Below are positions 8,901-16,192 of a DNA stretch of 38,626 nucleotides, piece after piece. The DNA is from Betaproteobacteria bacterium RIFCSPLOWO2_02_FULL_68_150. GTDB taxonomy: Bacteria; Pseudomonadota; Gammaproteobacteria; Burkholderiales; SG8-39. The translations under genes and the position numbers were made by a program. Position 1 is the stretch's first letter; each line of letters starts with the position of its first letter. The notes beneath the pieces were generated by a model that saw only the letters and a program-made list of their open reading frames with translations, ran no database searches and was not told the origin of the DNA. The stretch is from NCBI GenBank assembly GCA_001771975.1, contig MERE01000020.1:1-38626 (forward strand). Reading direction: 5' to 3'.

Positions 8901-11721
8901 GGCGAATATCGATCTGGTGCGCCAGCTGGTGCAGGCCCACGCCTACTGGCGCCTGAAGGGACTGGCGGTGGACCTCGTGATCTGGAACGAGGATCGCGCC
9001 GGGTACCGGCAGCTGCTCCAGGAACAGATCATGGGGTTGATCGCCGCGGGCATCGAAGCGCATGTCATGGACCGGCCGGGCGGCATCTTCGTGCGGCGCG
9101 CGGAACAGATCTCGGAGGAGGATCGCATCCTGCTGCAAACGGTCGCGCGCGCCATCATCACCGACCGGCGCGGCTCGCTGGGCGAGCAGATCAACCGGCG
9201 CGGCGTGATGGAAGTGCGCGCGCCGCATTTGAATCTGCCGCGTTTCAGCCCGACCCGAAGCCGGCGCGCCGAGACTCCGGCTGCCGAGAGCGCGCCGCCG
9301 CGCAACGACCTGATCTTCGGCAACGGGCTGGGGGGTTTTACTCCCGATGGGCGCGAGTACGTCATCACCACCGCGCATGGGCAGGTGACCCCGGCGCCGT
9401 GGGCGAACGTGCTGGCGAATCCGCACTTCGGCAGCGTCGTCTCGGAAAGCGGCCCGGTGTACACCTGGAGCGAGAACGCGCACGAGTTCCGCCTTACGCC
9501 CTGGGATAACGACCCGGTGTGCGATTCGGGCGGCGAGGCGTTTTATCTGCGCGACGAGGAAAGCGGGGTTTTCTGGTCTCCCGCGCCACTGCCCGCGAGA
9601 GGGGCGAGCGCCTACACCAGCCGGCACGGGTTCGGCTACAGCGTGTACGAGCACAGCGAAGAGGGCATCCGCTCCGAACTGTGGATCTATGTCGAGCGGG
9701 AGGCAGCGGTCAAGTTCTCGGTTCTCAGAGTGCGCAACGATTCGGACCGGCCGCGCCGGCTCAGCGCGACCGCCTACGTGGAATGGGTGCTCGGCGATCT
9801 GCGGCCGAAAACCGCCCTGCACGTGATCACCGAGATCGACCCTGCGAGCGGGGCGCTCTTCGCGCGCAACGCCTACAACATCGAGTTCGCCGATCGCATC
9901 GCGTTCTTCGATACGGACGAGACGACCCGGAGCGTGAGCGGCGACCGTACCGAGTTCGTCGGGCGCAATGGCTCCCTGCGAAACCCTGCCGCCATGACCC
10001 GGTCGCAGCTTTCCAACAAGATGGGCGCAGCACTGGATCCCTGCGCGGCAATCCAGGTGCCGCTCGAGCTTGCCGAGGGCGAAGAGCGCGAAATCGTCTT
10101 CAGGCTCGGCGTCGCCGGCCGCCGCGGCGCCGATGAAGCCAACAAGCTCGTGCGTCGTTTCCGGGGGTCCGCCGCTGCGCGCAATGCGCTCGAGGCGGTG
10201 CGGCAGTACTGGCACGAGACGCTCGGCGCGCTACAGGTGGAAACGCCCGACCGGTCGCTCGACGTGCTGACCAACGGTTGGCTCGTGTATCAGACGCTGG
10301 CCTGTCGTCTCTGGGCACGCAGCGGCTATTACCAATCGGGCGGCGCATTCGGTTTCCGCGACCAGCTGCAGGACGTGATGGCGCTGATCCACGCCGAGCC
10401 CGGGCTCGTGCGCGAGCACCTGCTGCGCTGCGCGGCGCGTCAATTTCCCGAAGGCGATGTCCAGCACTGGTGGCACCCGTCATCGGGCCGCGGGGTGCGC
10501 ACGCGTTGCTCCGACGACTATCTCTGGCTGCCGCTGGCTGTGAGCCGTTACGTCCTCGCCACGGGGGACCGGGCAGCGCTGGAGGAAATCGTCCACTTCA
10601 TCGACGGCCGGCCGGTCAATCCCGGCGAGGACTCGTATTACGACCTGCCCGGCCGCTCCGAAGAAGCGGCAAGCCTGTACCAGCACTGCGTGCGTGCGAT
10701 CCTGAGAGGCCTTCGCTTCGGCGAGCGCGGCCTGCCGCTCATCGGCACCGGTGACTGGAACGACGGCATGAACATGGTCGGCGCGCAGGGCAGGGGCGAG
10801 AGCATTTGGCTTGGGTTTTTCCTCCATGAAGTGCTGGCGCAGTTCGGCCGGCTGGCGCGCGTTCATGGCGACGTCCCGTTTGCCGAGCGCTGCCAGGCGG
10901 AGGCGGAGCAGTTGCGCCGGAATATCGAGCAGCAAGGCTGGGATGGGGCGTGGTACCGCCGTGCCTATTGCGACGACGGCACGCCGCTGGGATCCGCGAG
11001 CAACAGCGAATGCCAGATCGATTCGATCGTGCAAAGCTGGTCCGTGCTCTCCGCTGCGGGCGATGCCCGCCGTTCGCGCCAAGCCATGGAGTCATTGGAC
11101 CAACGGCTCGTGCGCCGCGAACACGCGCTGATCCAACTGCTCGATCCGCCGTTCGACAAGTCGGCCCTGAATCCCGGATATATCAAGGGCTATGTGCCGG
11201 GCGTGCGGGAAAATGGCGGGCAATACACGCATGCCGCGATCTGGGCGGCGATGGCATTCGCGGTATTGGGCGACAGCCGGCGCGCATGGGAACTCACCGC
11301 CATGATCAATCCGCTGAACCACGCGGCATCGGCAGCGGCCATAGCCACTTACAAGGTGGAGCCCTACGTGGTCGCCGCAGATGTCTATGCCGTTTCGCCG
11401 CACATCGGCCGCGGCGGCTGGACCTGGTACACGGGCTCGGCCGGCTGGATGTACCGGCTGGTCGTGGAATCGCTGCTTGGCCTGCGCCTGGAAGTGGACC
11501 GTTTGCGCCTGCAGCCGTGCCTGCCTGCGACGTGGGAGGGGTTCAAGCTGCACTACCGGTACCGGGAGACGGTCTACCATATCAACGTGCGGCAGGCGTC
11601 CGAAGGCGATGCAGCGCGCATCGTGGTGGACGGCGTCGTGCAAGCCGACCAGGCAATTGCGTTGCTCGACGACCATCAAGAACATTCGGTCGAAGTCACG
11701 ATCCCCGCCGCGCGCAGTTGA
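2977..11721 (+). CDS. ndvB: cyclic beta-1,2-glucan synthase (NdvB/ChvB family)
   Basis: This 2914-residue inner-membrane enzyme polymerises glucose into beta-1,2-glucan and then closes and trims the chain. The TTG at 2977 is used as start; no better start precedes it. Order of parts: N-terminal soluble region (1-420); transmembrane helices around 430-500; GT84 glycosyltransferase domain with LDTDTQLP near 640 and RRQRWIRGDWQ near 786; more helices at about 835-1005; glycoamylase-like region with YDFLYDRASHLLAIGYS near 1337; two GH94-type beta-sandwich regions from about 1590 and 2110; and the GH94 phosphorylase-like catalytic domain with GTGDWNDGMN near 2590, where the Asp of DWND is the usual general acid. 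Length and order match full NdvB/ChvB. No exporter (ndvA) or glucan-modifying gene is nearby. Periplasmic glucans commonly serve osmoadaptation and host contact. Confidence 0.95.
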   Translation: MRLSGNTVRDALLDWGARLRRNRPAPQFAEDEPPLRSELFSADQMEQHGKILAGTHRLSLKRAPDQLLTRLAANEAVLVGVCNLLTAAVRANRRISPAGEWLLDNFYLIEEQIRTAKRHLPKGYSRQLPRLAYGPSAGRPRVYDIALESVSHGDGRVDLESLSRFVAAYQQVTALTLGELWAIPIMLRLALIENLRRAAARISTGTLERDQADAWADQMMEVAEKDPKSLILTIADMARSGPPMTTPFVAEFARRLQGQSSALALPLTWIEQRLSESSLTIEQLVQAEAQKQAADQVSISNSIGSLRFLGAMDWREFVETMSAVEKKLREDPGGIYGRMDFATRDRYRHVVERVAKASRLSESDVARKAIQLAHEGAARTGADHRVAHVGFYLIDKGLPQLERAAQAQRSPAEALRRAAGRLPLFHYLGAIALLTLVLAAALTAKTRADGASDAVLVSIGILAVLAASHFAVTLVNWLATLLATQHALPRMDFGAGIPAEFRALVVVPTLLSSDQGIEDLVEALEVRFLANQDENLHFGLLTDWRDAPAESLAEDAALLLLAARRIEELNRKYAGAAADRFFLFHRPRCWNAQERLWMGYERKRGKLADLNAFLRGAAKDRFALVIGATEVLCNAKYVITLDTDTQLPRDSARQFVGAMAHPLNRARYDEERRRVCDGYAILQPRLAASLSSTNRSRYARLCGSEPGIDPYTRAVSDVYQDLFAEGSFIGKGIYDIDAFERALKGRLPENRILSHDLLEGCYARAGLLSDVQLFEEYPSGYGADVSRRQRWIRGDWQIAQWLLPQVPGGGAGRERNPLSALSQWKLFDNLRRSLVPGALTLLLLCGWTVSPAAAFWTLAVLAIVLIPPLLASALELIRKPDDVPLGQHLSGSLRSAGRHIAQAAFALACLPYEAFFSLDAIVRSATRILLTHRRLLEWSPSNEPGRADFVALCGAMWIAPAIAAAAAAWLAAASPATLPIAGPILCLWFASPALAWWLSRPLARPEARLTVEQLLYLRKLARKTWAFFETFVGPDEQWLPPDNFQEYRGAVVAHRTSPTNMGLALLANLTAYDFGYLPAGPLLERSANALRTMAALERHQGHFFNWYDTQSLQPLPPRYVSSVDSGNLAGHLLTLRQGLLALPDERILAPRVFEGLSDALAILVDVAGEAATAQLAQLHKDLESAYDSRPVTLDAAWRWLEPLATTATEIARSFDAGRSSGTESEAQWWAQALDRQCRSAVDELLWLAPWLALPVAPARLVTLPGLDGIPTLRQLAGLEAQLRPAIGRWLDADVPPDERAWLLELQRAVALASARARQRIAAIEDLVRQAGELARMEYDFLYDRASHLLAIGYSVGERRRDSSYYDLLASEARLACFVAIAQGQLPQESWFALGRLLTTAGGEPILLSWSGSMFEYLMPLLVMPAYENTLLDQTCRAAVARQIEYGRQRGVPWGMSESGYNAVDVHLNYQYRAFGVPGLGLKRGLAEDLVVAPYASALALMVAPEAACLNLQRLAADGLEGRFGLYEAIDYTPPRQRRGESSAVVRSYMAHHQGMTLLSLAHLLLDRPMQRRFEADPLFQATTLLLQERIPKATALHLHAAELSDIRAISSGPEMPVRVLASPDTPAPEVQLLSNGRYHVMVTNAGGGYSRWKDLAVTRWREDSTGDRWGTFCFIRDLASGEFWSSAHQPTLEPALAYEAMFSEARAEFRRRDHDIDTHTEIVVSPEDDIELRRLHITNRSRTRRVIDITSYAEVVLASSVADALHPAFSNLFVQTEIIRQRQAILCTRRPRSLEEHPPWMFHLMAVHGADSRESSYETDRLRFIGRGRSLAAPQAMSELAALSGSEGSVLDPIVAIRHQITLDAEQSAIIDMVSGIGETREAVLGLVGKYQDRHLADRVFDLAWTHSWVTLRQINATESDAQLYGHLAGSVIYANPSLRADAAVLAKNRRGQSSLWGYAISGDLPIVLLQIGDLANIDLVRQLVQAHAYWRLKGLAVDLVIWNEDRAGYRQLLQEQIMGLIAAGIEAHVMDRPGGIFVRRAEQISEEDRILLQTVARAIITDRRGSLGEQINRRGVMEVRAPHLNLPRFSPTRSRRAETPAAESAPPRNDLIFGNGLGGFTPDGREYVITTAHGQVTPAPWANVLANPHFGSVVSESGPVYTWSENAHEFRLTPWDNDPVCDSGGEAFYLRDEESGVFWSPAPLPARGASAYTSRHGFGYSVYEHSEEGIRSELWIYVEREAAVKFSVLRVRNDSDRPRRLSATAYVEWVLGDLRPKTALHVITEIDPASGALFARNAYNIEFADRIAFFDTDETTRSVSGDRTEFVGRNGSLRNPAAMTRSQLSNKMGAALDPCAAIQVPLELAEGEEREIVFRLGVAGRRGADEANKLVRRFRGSAAARNALEAVRQYWHETLGALQVETPDRSLDVLTNGWLVYQTLACRLWARSGYYQSGGAFGFRDQLQDVMALIHAEPGLVREHLLRCAARQFPEGDVQHWWHPSSGRGVRTRCSDDYLWLPLAVSRYVLATGDRAALEEIVHFIDGRPVNPGEDSYYDLPGRSEEAASLYQHCVRAILRGLRFGERGLPLIGTGDWNDGMNMVGAQGRGESIWLGFFLHEVLAQFGRLARVHGDVPFAERCQAEAEQLRRNIEQQGWDGAWYRRAYCDDGTPLGSASNSECQIDSIVQSWSVLSAAGDARRSRQAMESLDQRLVRREHALIQLLDPPFDKSALNPGYIKGYVPGVRENGGQYTHAAIWAAMAFAVLGDSRRAWELTAMINPLNHAASAAAIATYKVEPYVVAADVYAVSPHIGRGGWTWYTGSAGWMYRLVVESLLGLRLEVDRLRLQPCLPATWEGFKLHYRYRETVYHINVRQASEGDAARIVVDGVVQADQAIALLDDHQEHSVEVTIPAARS

Positions 11722-11749
11722 AGCGAGCCGGCGAACGCCCGTGGCGCCG

Positions 11750-11767
11750 CGGCGGTCGCAGCCGCCG
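11750..11767. terminator. possible short GC hairpin between convergent genes
   Basis: CGGCGG, a six-base loop and CCGCCG form a perfect 6-bp stem in the 70-base gap between the end of the glucan synthase gene and the end of the leftward small gene. There is no T run after it on either strand, so an intrinsic terminator is only weakly supported. Confidence 0.25.
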
Positions 11768-11791
11768 GCGCAATGGCAGCGGGTCCAGCCG

Positions 11792-11926
11792 CTAACGCTT
11801 CTTGCCTGGCGCCGGCGGCAGCATTCTGTTTGGCGAAACACCGAACGCCGGTGCCGGCGCGGCGGCCTTCTTGGTTTGCTTGGGTTTCTTCTTTTCGCGA
11901 TTGCTGCGCAGCTGTCCTTTGGCCAT
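11792..11926 (-). CDS. 44-residue basic protein (MAKGQ... small protein)
   Basis: A short leftward gene encodes MAKGQLRSNREKKKPKQTKK, an Ala/Pro stretch and a PGKKR end, 44 residues in all. It has a near-ideal ribosome-binding site, AAAGGAGAAATTGA, directly before the ATG, which is the strongest evidence that it is translated. The opening MAKGQ-RSNRE-KKPK resembles small conserved basic proteins that I recall from other proteobacteria, with no function known to me. The charge and size suggest nucleic acid or ribosome contact, but this is inference. It faces the end of the glucan synthase gene and stands alone. Confidence 0.7.
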   Translation of the reverse strand: MAKGQLRSNREKKKPKQTKKAAAPAPAFGVSPNRMLPPAPGKKR

Positions 11927-12126
11927 TCAATTTCTCCTTTGGCGAATCGAATCCCACAATGAACCAGGAATTATGCGGCTAACCGGCTCGACGTGCATCA
12001 CCATCGCCGGATACTCGGCGCGAATATCGAACTGAAGCGGGCGTTGCGCGATGGGCAGCGTATCTTCCGCATCCGCAGGGCTCGCCGCTCGAGCGAAGAT
12101 TAATCCCAGGTCGGCAGGTGATGGAA

Positions 12127-12342
12127 TCAGGGACAAAGGAATTCGCGTTCCTCGAGTAGCCGGCGAAACGCCAACTTGTCGCGCACTCGGCGCACCGCAT
12201 CGCCGGAAATTCCCGGAAAACCGAAACGCTCCGCGAGCAGCGCCGCGAGCTCGACGCCCGAATCGTCCGCCGCCAGCACGGCATCCGGGTTGGCGTCGGT
12301 CTCCCGCAGAACGGTGTCGTCGGAGGTCTTTGCTGGAGCGTG
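12127..12342 (-). pseudogene. decayed ATP-grasp ligase fragment
   Basis: One leftward frame encodes DANPDAVLAADDSGVELAALL, then AERFGFPG, DAVRRVRDKLAFRRLLEER, and stops at 12127-12129. This matches the pre-ATP-grasp end of carboxylate-amine ligase-like ATP-grasp enzymes, where a vulnerable Asp, an LGLPG-like turn and a conserved RDK-FR--L motif precede the ATP-binding core. The frame has no start codon with a ribosome-binding site, and no ATP-grasp core follows. The next 130 bases leftward hold only a short open piece in another frame. It is therefore read as a gene remnant of about 70 residues. The stretch from 12343 to 12530 shows no recognisable gene. Confidence 0.5.
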
Positions 12343-12530
12343 GAAGCGGTGGCTTTGGGCTTTCGCTCATGCGCGATTCGGACACCTCGCGGACCTCAAG
12401 AATCCCCGCGCTGCCGCTCTTGGGCACGACTGGAACAAGTGCTAAACCGGTCCCTCGCCCTTGTACTGCATGGTTATTCAAAAACTCAAATGCTCCAGCT
12501 AGGACCGTTGGCCATTATCGTCGCAAGCAG

Positions 12531-12558
12531 TTGATACAGATGGTATTTTACATATGAT
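12531..12558 (+). promoter_or_regulatory. sigma-70-type promoter of the defence island
   Basis: TTGATA at 12531-12536 and TATGAT at 12553-12558 are separated by 16 bases; each differs from the consensus hexamer at one position. The region is AT-rich, unlike the surrounding DNA, and lies 52 bases before the helicase start. No other comparably good promoter was noticed before the next five genes. Confidence 0.6.
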
Positions 12559-12582
12559 ATATTGAACCATAATAAAGCACGC

Positions 12583-12598
12583 GATATGTTGTGATATG
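12583..12598 (+). promoter_or_regulatory. possible operator: two GATATG repeats 10 bases apart
   Basis: GATATG occurs at 12583-12588 and 12593-12598, exactly one helical turn apart, between the promoter and the helicase ATG at 12610. A related CATATGATAT lies at the -10 element. The encoded helicase carries an XRE-type DNA-binding domain, which makes a self-operated site plausible but unproven. Confidence 0.35.
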
Positions 12599-12609
12599 CT
12601 GGTAAGCGC

Positions 12610-15600
12610 ATGTCCACAACAATTTCAGTCGCACGCATCCGTACACTTCGCGCGCATCTAGGACTGACGCAAGCGAAGCTTGCGGAGTTGATGGGAGTGT
12701 CGTTCGTCACCGTCAACCGCTGGGAGAACGGACAGTCGAGTCCGTCGCGGCTCGCATTGGAAAAAATCGTCCGCGCCGAGCGTCTCGGGCTGGATGGTTT
12801 TTCTGCCGATGCTCCCGCGATGCCGAAGGTGCAACCCGCACCGTCTGACACAACCCTCGACTTCTCCTCCGATCCCGAAGACGTCCGCATTGTCGTCGAG
12901 GCCGAGCGCCTGAGCTACGGCCACCTCGCCAATCCGGCCTTCGCCGCCGAGGTATCGCTCGTCGATCCGCTGCCGCACCAGCGCATCGCGGTGTACAAAC
13001 ACATGGTGCCGCAACCTCGGCTGAGGTTCCTGCTCGCGGACGACGCGGGCGCGGGCAAGACAATCATGGCGGGTCTCTACATCCGCGAGATGCTCGCGCG
13101 CCGGCTCATCCGCCGGGTGCTGGTCGTTCCGCCCGCTGGCCTGATCGGCAACTGGGAACGGGAGCTGCGTCGCCTTTTCAGCCTGTCGTTCCGCATTGTC
13201 ACGGGCGCGGACGCGCGCACGGGGAATCCCTTCGCCGGACCGGGAAGCGACCTCGTCATCGTGAGCCTGGACACGCTGACTGGCGCGCGCCTGTTCACGC
13301 ACCTTCGGTCGGAGACGACCGAGCCCTACGACCTCGTCATCTTCGACGAGGCGCACAAGCTCTCCGCGCGGCGCGATCCGGACGGCACCGTTCGCCCAAC
13401 CGCTCGCTATTGCCTCGCGGAGGCGCTCGCTGGCCTGCGCGGACTCGACGCCGACTGGAAGCTCGGCTGGTCGGCGACGCATCTGCTCCTTCTCACCGCG
13501 ACGCCGCACATGGGGAAGGACTTTCCGTACTACTGCCTGTGGCGCCTGCTCGAGCCTGAGGCGCTTGCCACCGAATCGGCCTTCGCCGCCTACCCGCCCG
13601 AGGCGCGTGCGCGCCGCTTCATCCGGCGCGTCAAGGAGGAGATGGTCTACTTCGACGGTCGGCCGATCTATCCGCAGCGGATCAGCGGCACGCACAGCTA
13701 CGATCTGACGCGGGGCCCGGAGAGCGAACAACAGCTCTACGACGAGACCACCGACTACATCCAGCACTACTACAACCAGGCGCGCATTCTCAATCGCAGT
13801 GCGGCACGCTTCGCCGTGGGTGTTTTCCAGCGGCGCTTGGCCAGTTCGAGCTGGGCGCTCCTTTGCTCGCTCAAGAATCGCCTCGGCAAGCTCGACCGCC
13901 TGATCGAAGCGATTCGCTCCGGACAGATCGACGAAGAGCAGTTGCGCCAGCGCCAGCAGCGGCTCGATCGCGAGCTTGATCGCCATGATCCATTTGAAGC
14001 GACTGCCGACGAAGAAGATTCGGAAGATGGCCGCGAGGCGCACGAGCTCGAGGAGGACAAGGTCCTCGAGGGCGTCATCGCCGTGTCGCTCTCCCAACTC
14101 ATGGTCGAGCGCAGCCGGGTAGAGAGCCTGGTTCATCTCGCGGAGCGCGTGCACGCGAAGGGCGAGGAGTCCAAATTCGAGAAGCTGCGCGATCTGCTTC
14201 GCGCCGAGCGCTTTTCCGGCGAGAAAGTGATCATCTTCACCGAGCACCACGATACGCAGTCATTCCTACTACGGCGCTTCGAAGGGCTGGGCTTCACCGG
14301 CCGCGTCGCGCAGATTCACGGCGGCATGAACTACCGCGAGCGCGAGGCGCAGGTCGAGTTCTTCCGCAAACCGGTCGAAAGGGGCGGCGCCCAATACCTG
14401 GTGTGCACCGACGCCGCGGGCGAAGGCATCAACCTGCAGTTCGCCTGGCTAATGATCAACTACGACATTCCTTGGAACCCGGCACGGCTGGAGCAGCGCA
14501 TGGGCCGCATTCACCGCTACAAGCAGATGCACGACCCGGTGATCATCGCCAACCTCGTCGCCGGGCGCACGCGCGAGGGCCGGGTGCTCAAGACACTGCT
14601 GGAAAAGCTCGAGCGCATCCGCAAGGAGCTGGGTTCGGACAAGGTGTTCGACGTGGTCGGGCGGCTCTTCGAGGGCGTGTCGCTCGCCGAGTATATGGAG
14701 CGCGCAACCGAGAGCGAGGAAGGCGCCGAGCGCGCGGCGCGCGAGCTGGACGGCCGGCTCACCAAGGAGCAGGTCGAGGCGATCGAGGAGGCGAGGCGCT
14801 GCCTCTACGGCGCGGGCGGCGAGGTGCGCGCGGAGCTTGGCGCGCTGCGCGAAAGCCTGTCGGTCGAGGAGTTGCGCAGGCTCCTTCCCGGCTACGTCAT
14901 GCGTTTCCTGGACAAGGCCTGCCCGAAGCTCGGCATCGGCGTCGAGGGAGACCTGGGCAAGACTTTCACGCTGCGGCCGATCGAGCCGCACGCGCTCGAT
15001 CCCGTGCTGCCCCTCGTCGAGTCCTATCCGGAAGCCGCTCAAGGCCGGTATACCGTGTACCGGCCGATCCAGGAAGAGGAAGCGATCTTCCTTCATCCCG
15101 GGGAGCCGGTCTTCGAGGCGCTGCGCGGCGCCGTGCTCGAACGGCTCGCCGCCGCGGCCCGGAAAGGCGCGGTGTTCGTGGACCCGACCGCGACGCAGCC
15201 GTACCTCGTTCACCTTGCGCTTGTCACAATCGTGCGCGCCGCGGATGCGGGCGTGCCGGGGCTCGAGCGCGAGGAGGTACTCGAGCAGCGCCTCATCGGC
15301 CTGCGGCAAGAGGTGGACGGAGCGGTCCAGACCGTACCGGTCGAGCATCTTCTGCTTCTGAAAGGGGCGCCAGGCATCGCTCCGTCGGCGATCGGCCTCG
15401 TCGCCGTGTCGGCGCAACTGAAGGCTGCCGCCGGGGACTACCTCAACGAGCGCGTCGCGCAGCCGCTCGCCGAGGCGAAGCGCGCCGAGGCGCGCGCCGC
15501 GCGCGAGGACGATGATCTGTTCGTCCGCCGCGGCTTCGACTACCAGGACGCGGAGCTCGCCGCCGCGCGCACGCGCCATGCCGGCAAAGCGCGCGCGGGC

Positions 15601-16182
15601 GACGCCATCGCCGGCAAGGATCTCGCCGAAATCAAGGAGCGCCAGCGCGAGCTCGGCGCGCAGCGCGACGCCGCGCTCGCGCGCCTGCGCCGTGGACCGG
15701 AACTGATCCGCGTGGGCCGCGTCGCCTTCCTCGCCCATGCGCTCGCTGCGCCATCCACTCGGCCGGAGGACCGCAAGCACCGCGACGACGCGATCGAGGC
15801 GATTGCCATGCAGCACGCGATCGCGCACGAAGAGGCGCAGGGTGCATCGGTCAAGGACGTCTCCAAACCCCACCTCGCGCGCGCCGTGGGCCTGGGCGAA
15901 TACCCGGGGTTCGACCTTTTCTCCAAGCGTCAGGGCGGCGAGGACCGCGCCATCGAAGTCAAGGGCCGTGCGGGCGTCGGCGAGATCGAACTGACTGAGA
16001 ACGAATGGGCGCGGGCGTGCAATGAGCGGGGGCGGTATTGGTTGTATGTGGTTTTCGACTGCGGAACACCCGCGCCGAAGTTGTTCCGGGTGCGCGACCC
16101 GTTCGGGACTCTCATAGTGGGAACCAAAGGGGGCGTTGTAATCCAATCGCAGTCTATCCTTGCTGTCTCGTCGGAAGGCTAG
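12610..16182 (+). CDS. XRE-HTH / SNF2 helicase / DUF3883 fusion (helicase of an Hma-type defence system)
   Basis: A 1190-residue fusion with three parts. Residues 18-41 hold an XRE helix-turn-helix (LTQAKLAELMGVSFVTVNRW). A superfamily 2 SNF2-like helicase follows: Walker A DDAGAGKT at 144-151, DEAH at 246-249, LTATPH near 297, TDAAGEGINLQ near 600 and QRMGRIHR near 629. The C-terminal 120 residues resemble DUF3883, with GFDLFSK near 1101 and IEVKGR near 1116 giving the D...E-x-K pattern of PD-(D/E)xK nucleases. Such helicases pair with DUF1156 methylases and DUF499 ATPases, both found downstream, and probably act on unmodified phage DNA. The HTH is unusual and suggests self-regulation or sequence-specific loading. 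GC is very high (one 60-base row, 14701-14760, counts 48 G+C). Confidence 0.9.
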   Translation: MSTTISVARIRTLRAHLGLTQAKLAELMGVSFVTVNRWENGQSSPSRLALEKIVRAERLGLDGFSADAPAMPKVQPAPSDTTLDFSSDPEDVRIVVEAERLSYGHLANPAFAAEVSLVDPLPHQRIAVYKHMVPQPRLRFLLADDAGAGKTIMAGLYIREMLARRLIRRVLVVPPAGLIGNWERELRRLFSLSFRIVTGADARTGNPFAGPGSDLVIVSLDTLTGARLFTHLRSETTEPYDLVIFDEAHKLSARRDPDGTVRPTARYCLAEALAGLRGLDADWKLGWSATHLLLLTATPHMGKDFPYYCLWRLLEPEALATESAFAAYPPEARARRFIRRVKEEMVYFDGRPIYPQRISGTHSYDLTRGPESEQQLYDETTDYIQHYYNQARILNRSAARFAVGVFQRRLASSSWALLCSLKNRLGKLDRLIEAIRSGQIDEEQLRQRQQRLDRELDRHDPFEATADEEDSEDGREAHELEEDKVLEGVIAVSLSQLMVERSRVESLVHLAERVHAKGEESKFEKLRDLLRAERFSGEKVIIFTEHHDTQSFLLRRFEGLGFTGRVAQIHGGMNYREREAQVEFFRKPVERGGAQYLVCTDAAGEGINLQFAWLMINYDIPWNPARLEQRMGRIHRYKQMHDPVIIANLVAGRTREGRVLKTLLEKLERIRKELGSDKVFDVVGRLFEGVSLAEYMERATESEEGAERAARELDGRLTKEQVEAIEEARRCLYGAGGEVRAELGALRESLSVEELRRLLPGYVMRFLDKACPKLGIGVEGDLGKTFTLRPIEPHALDPVLPLVESYPEAAQGRYTVYRPIQEEEAIFLHPGEPVFEALRGAVLERLAAAARKGAVFVDPTATQPYLVHLALVTIVRAADAGVPGLEREEVLEQRLIGLRQEVDGAVQTVPVEHLLLLKGAPGIAPSAIGLVAVSAQLKAAAGDYLNERVAQPLAEAKRAEARAAREDDDLFVRRGFDYQDAELAAARTRHAGKARAGDAIAGKDLAEIKERQRELGAQRDAALARLRRGPELIRVGRVAFLAHALAAPSTRPEDRKHRDDAIEAIAMQHAIAHEEAQGASVKDVSKPHLARAVGLGEYPGFDLFSKRQGGEDRAIEVKGRAGVGEIELTENEWARACNERGRYWLYVVFDCGTPAPKLFRVRDPFGTLIVGTKGGVVIQSQSILAVSSEG

Positions 16183-16192
16183 GGAGCGTGGC

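Noticed and set aside
6337-10215. 1292-codon open frame antisense to the cyclic glucan synthase
   Set aside because: It mirrors a clearly coding high-GC gene; the product is Arg/Ala/Gly-rich with no recognisable motif. Such frames arise from GC bias.
12051-12557. 168-codon forward frame before the helicase
   Set aside because: It runs through the ATP-grasp remnant and the promoter, lacks a ribosome-binding site and has Arg/Pro-rich composition.
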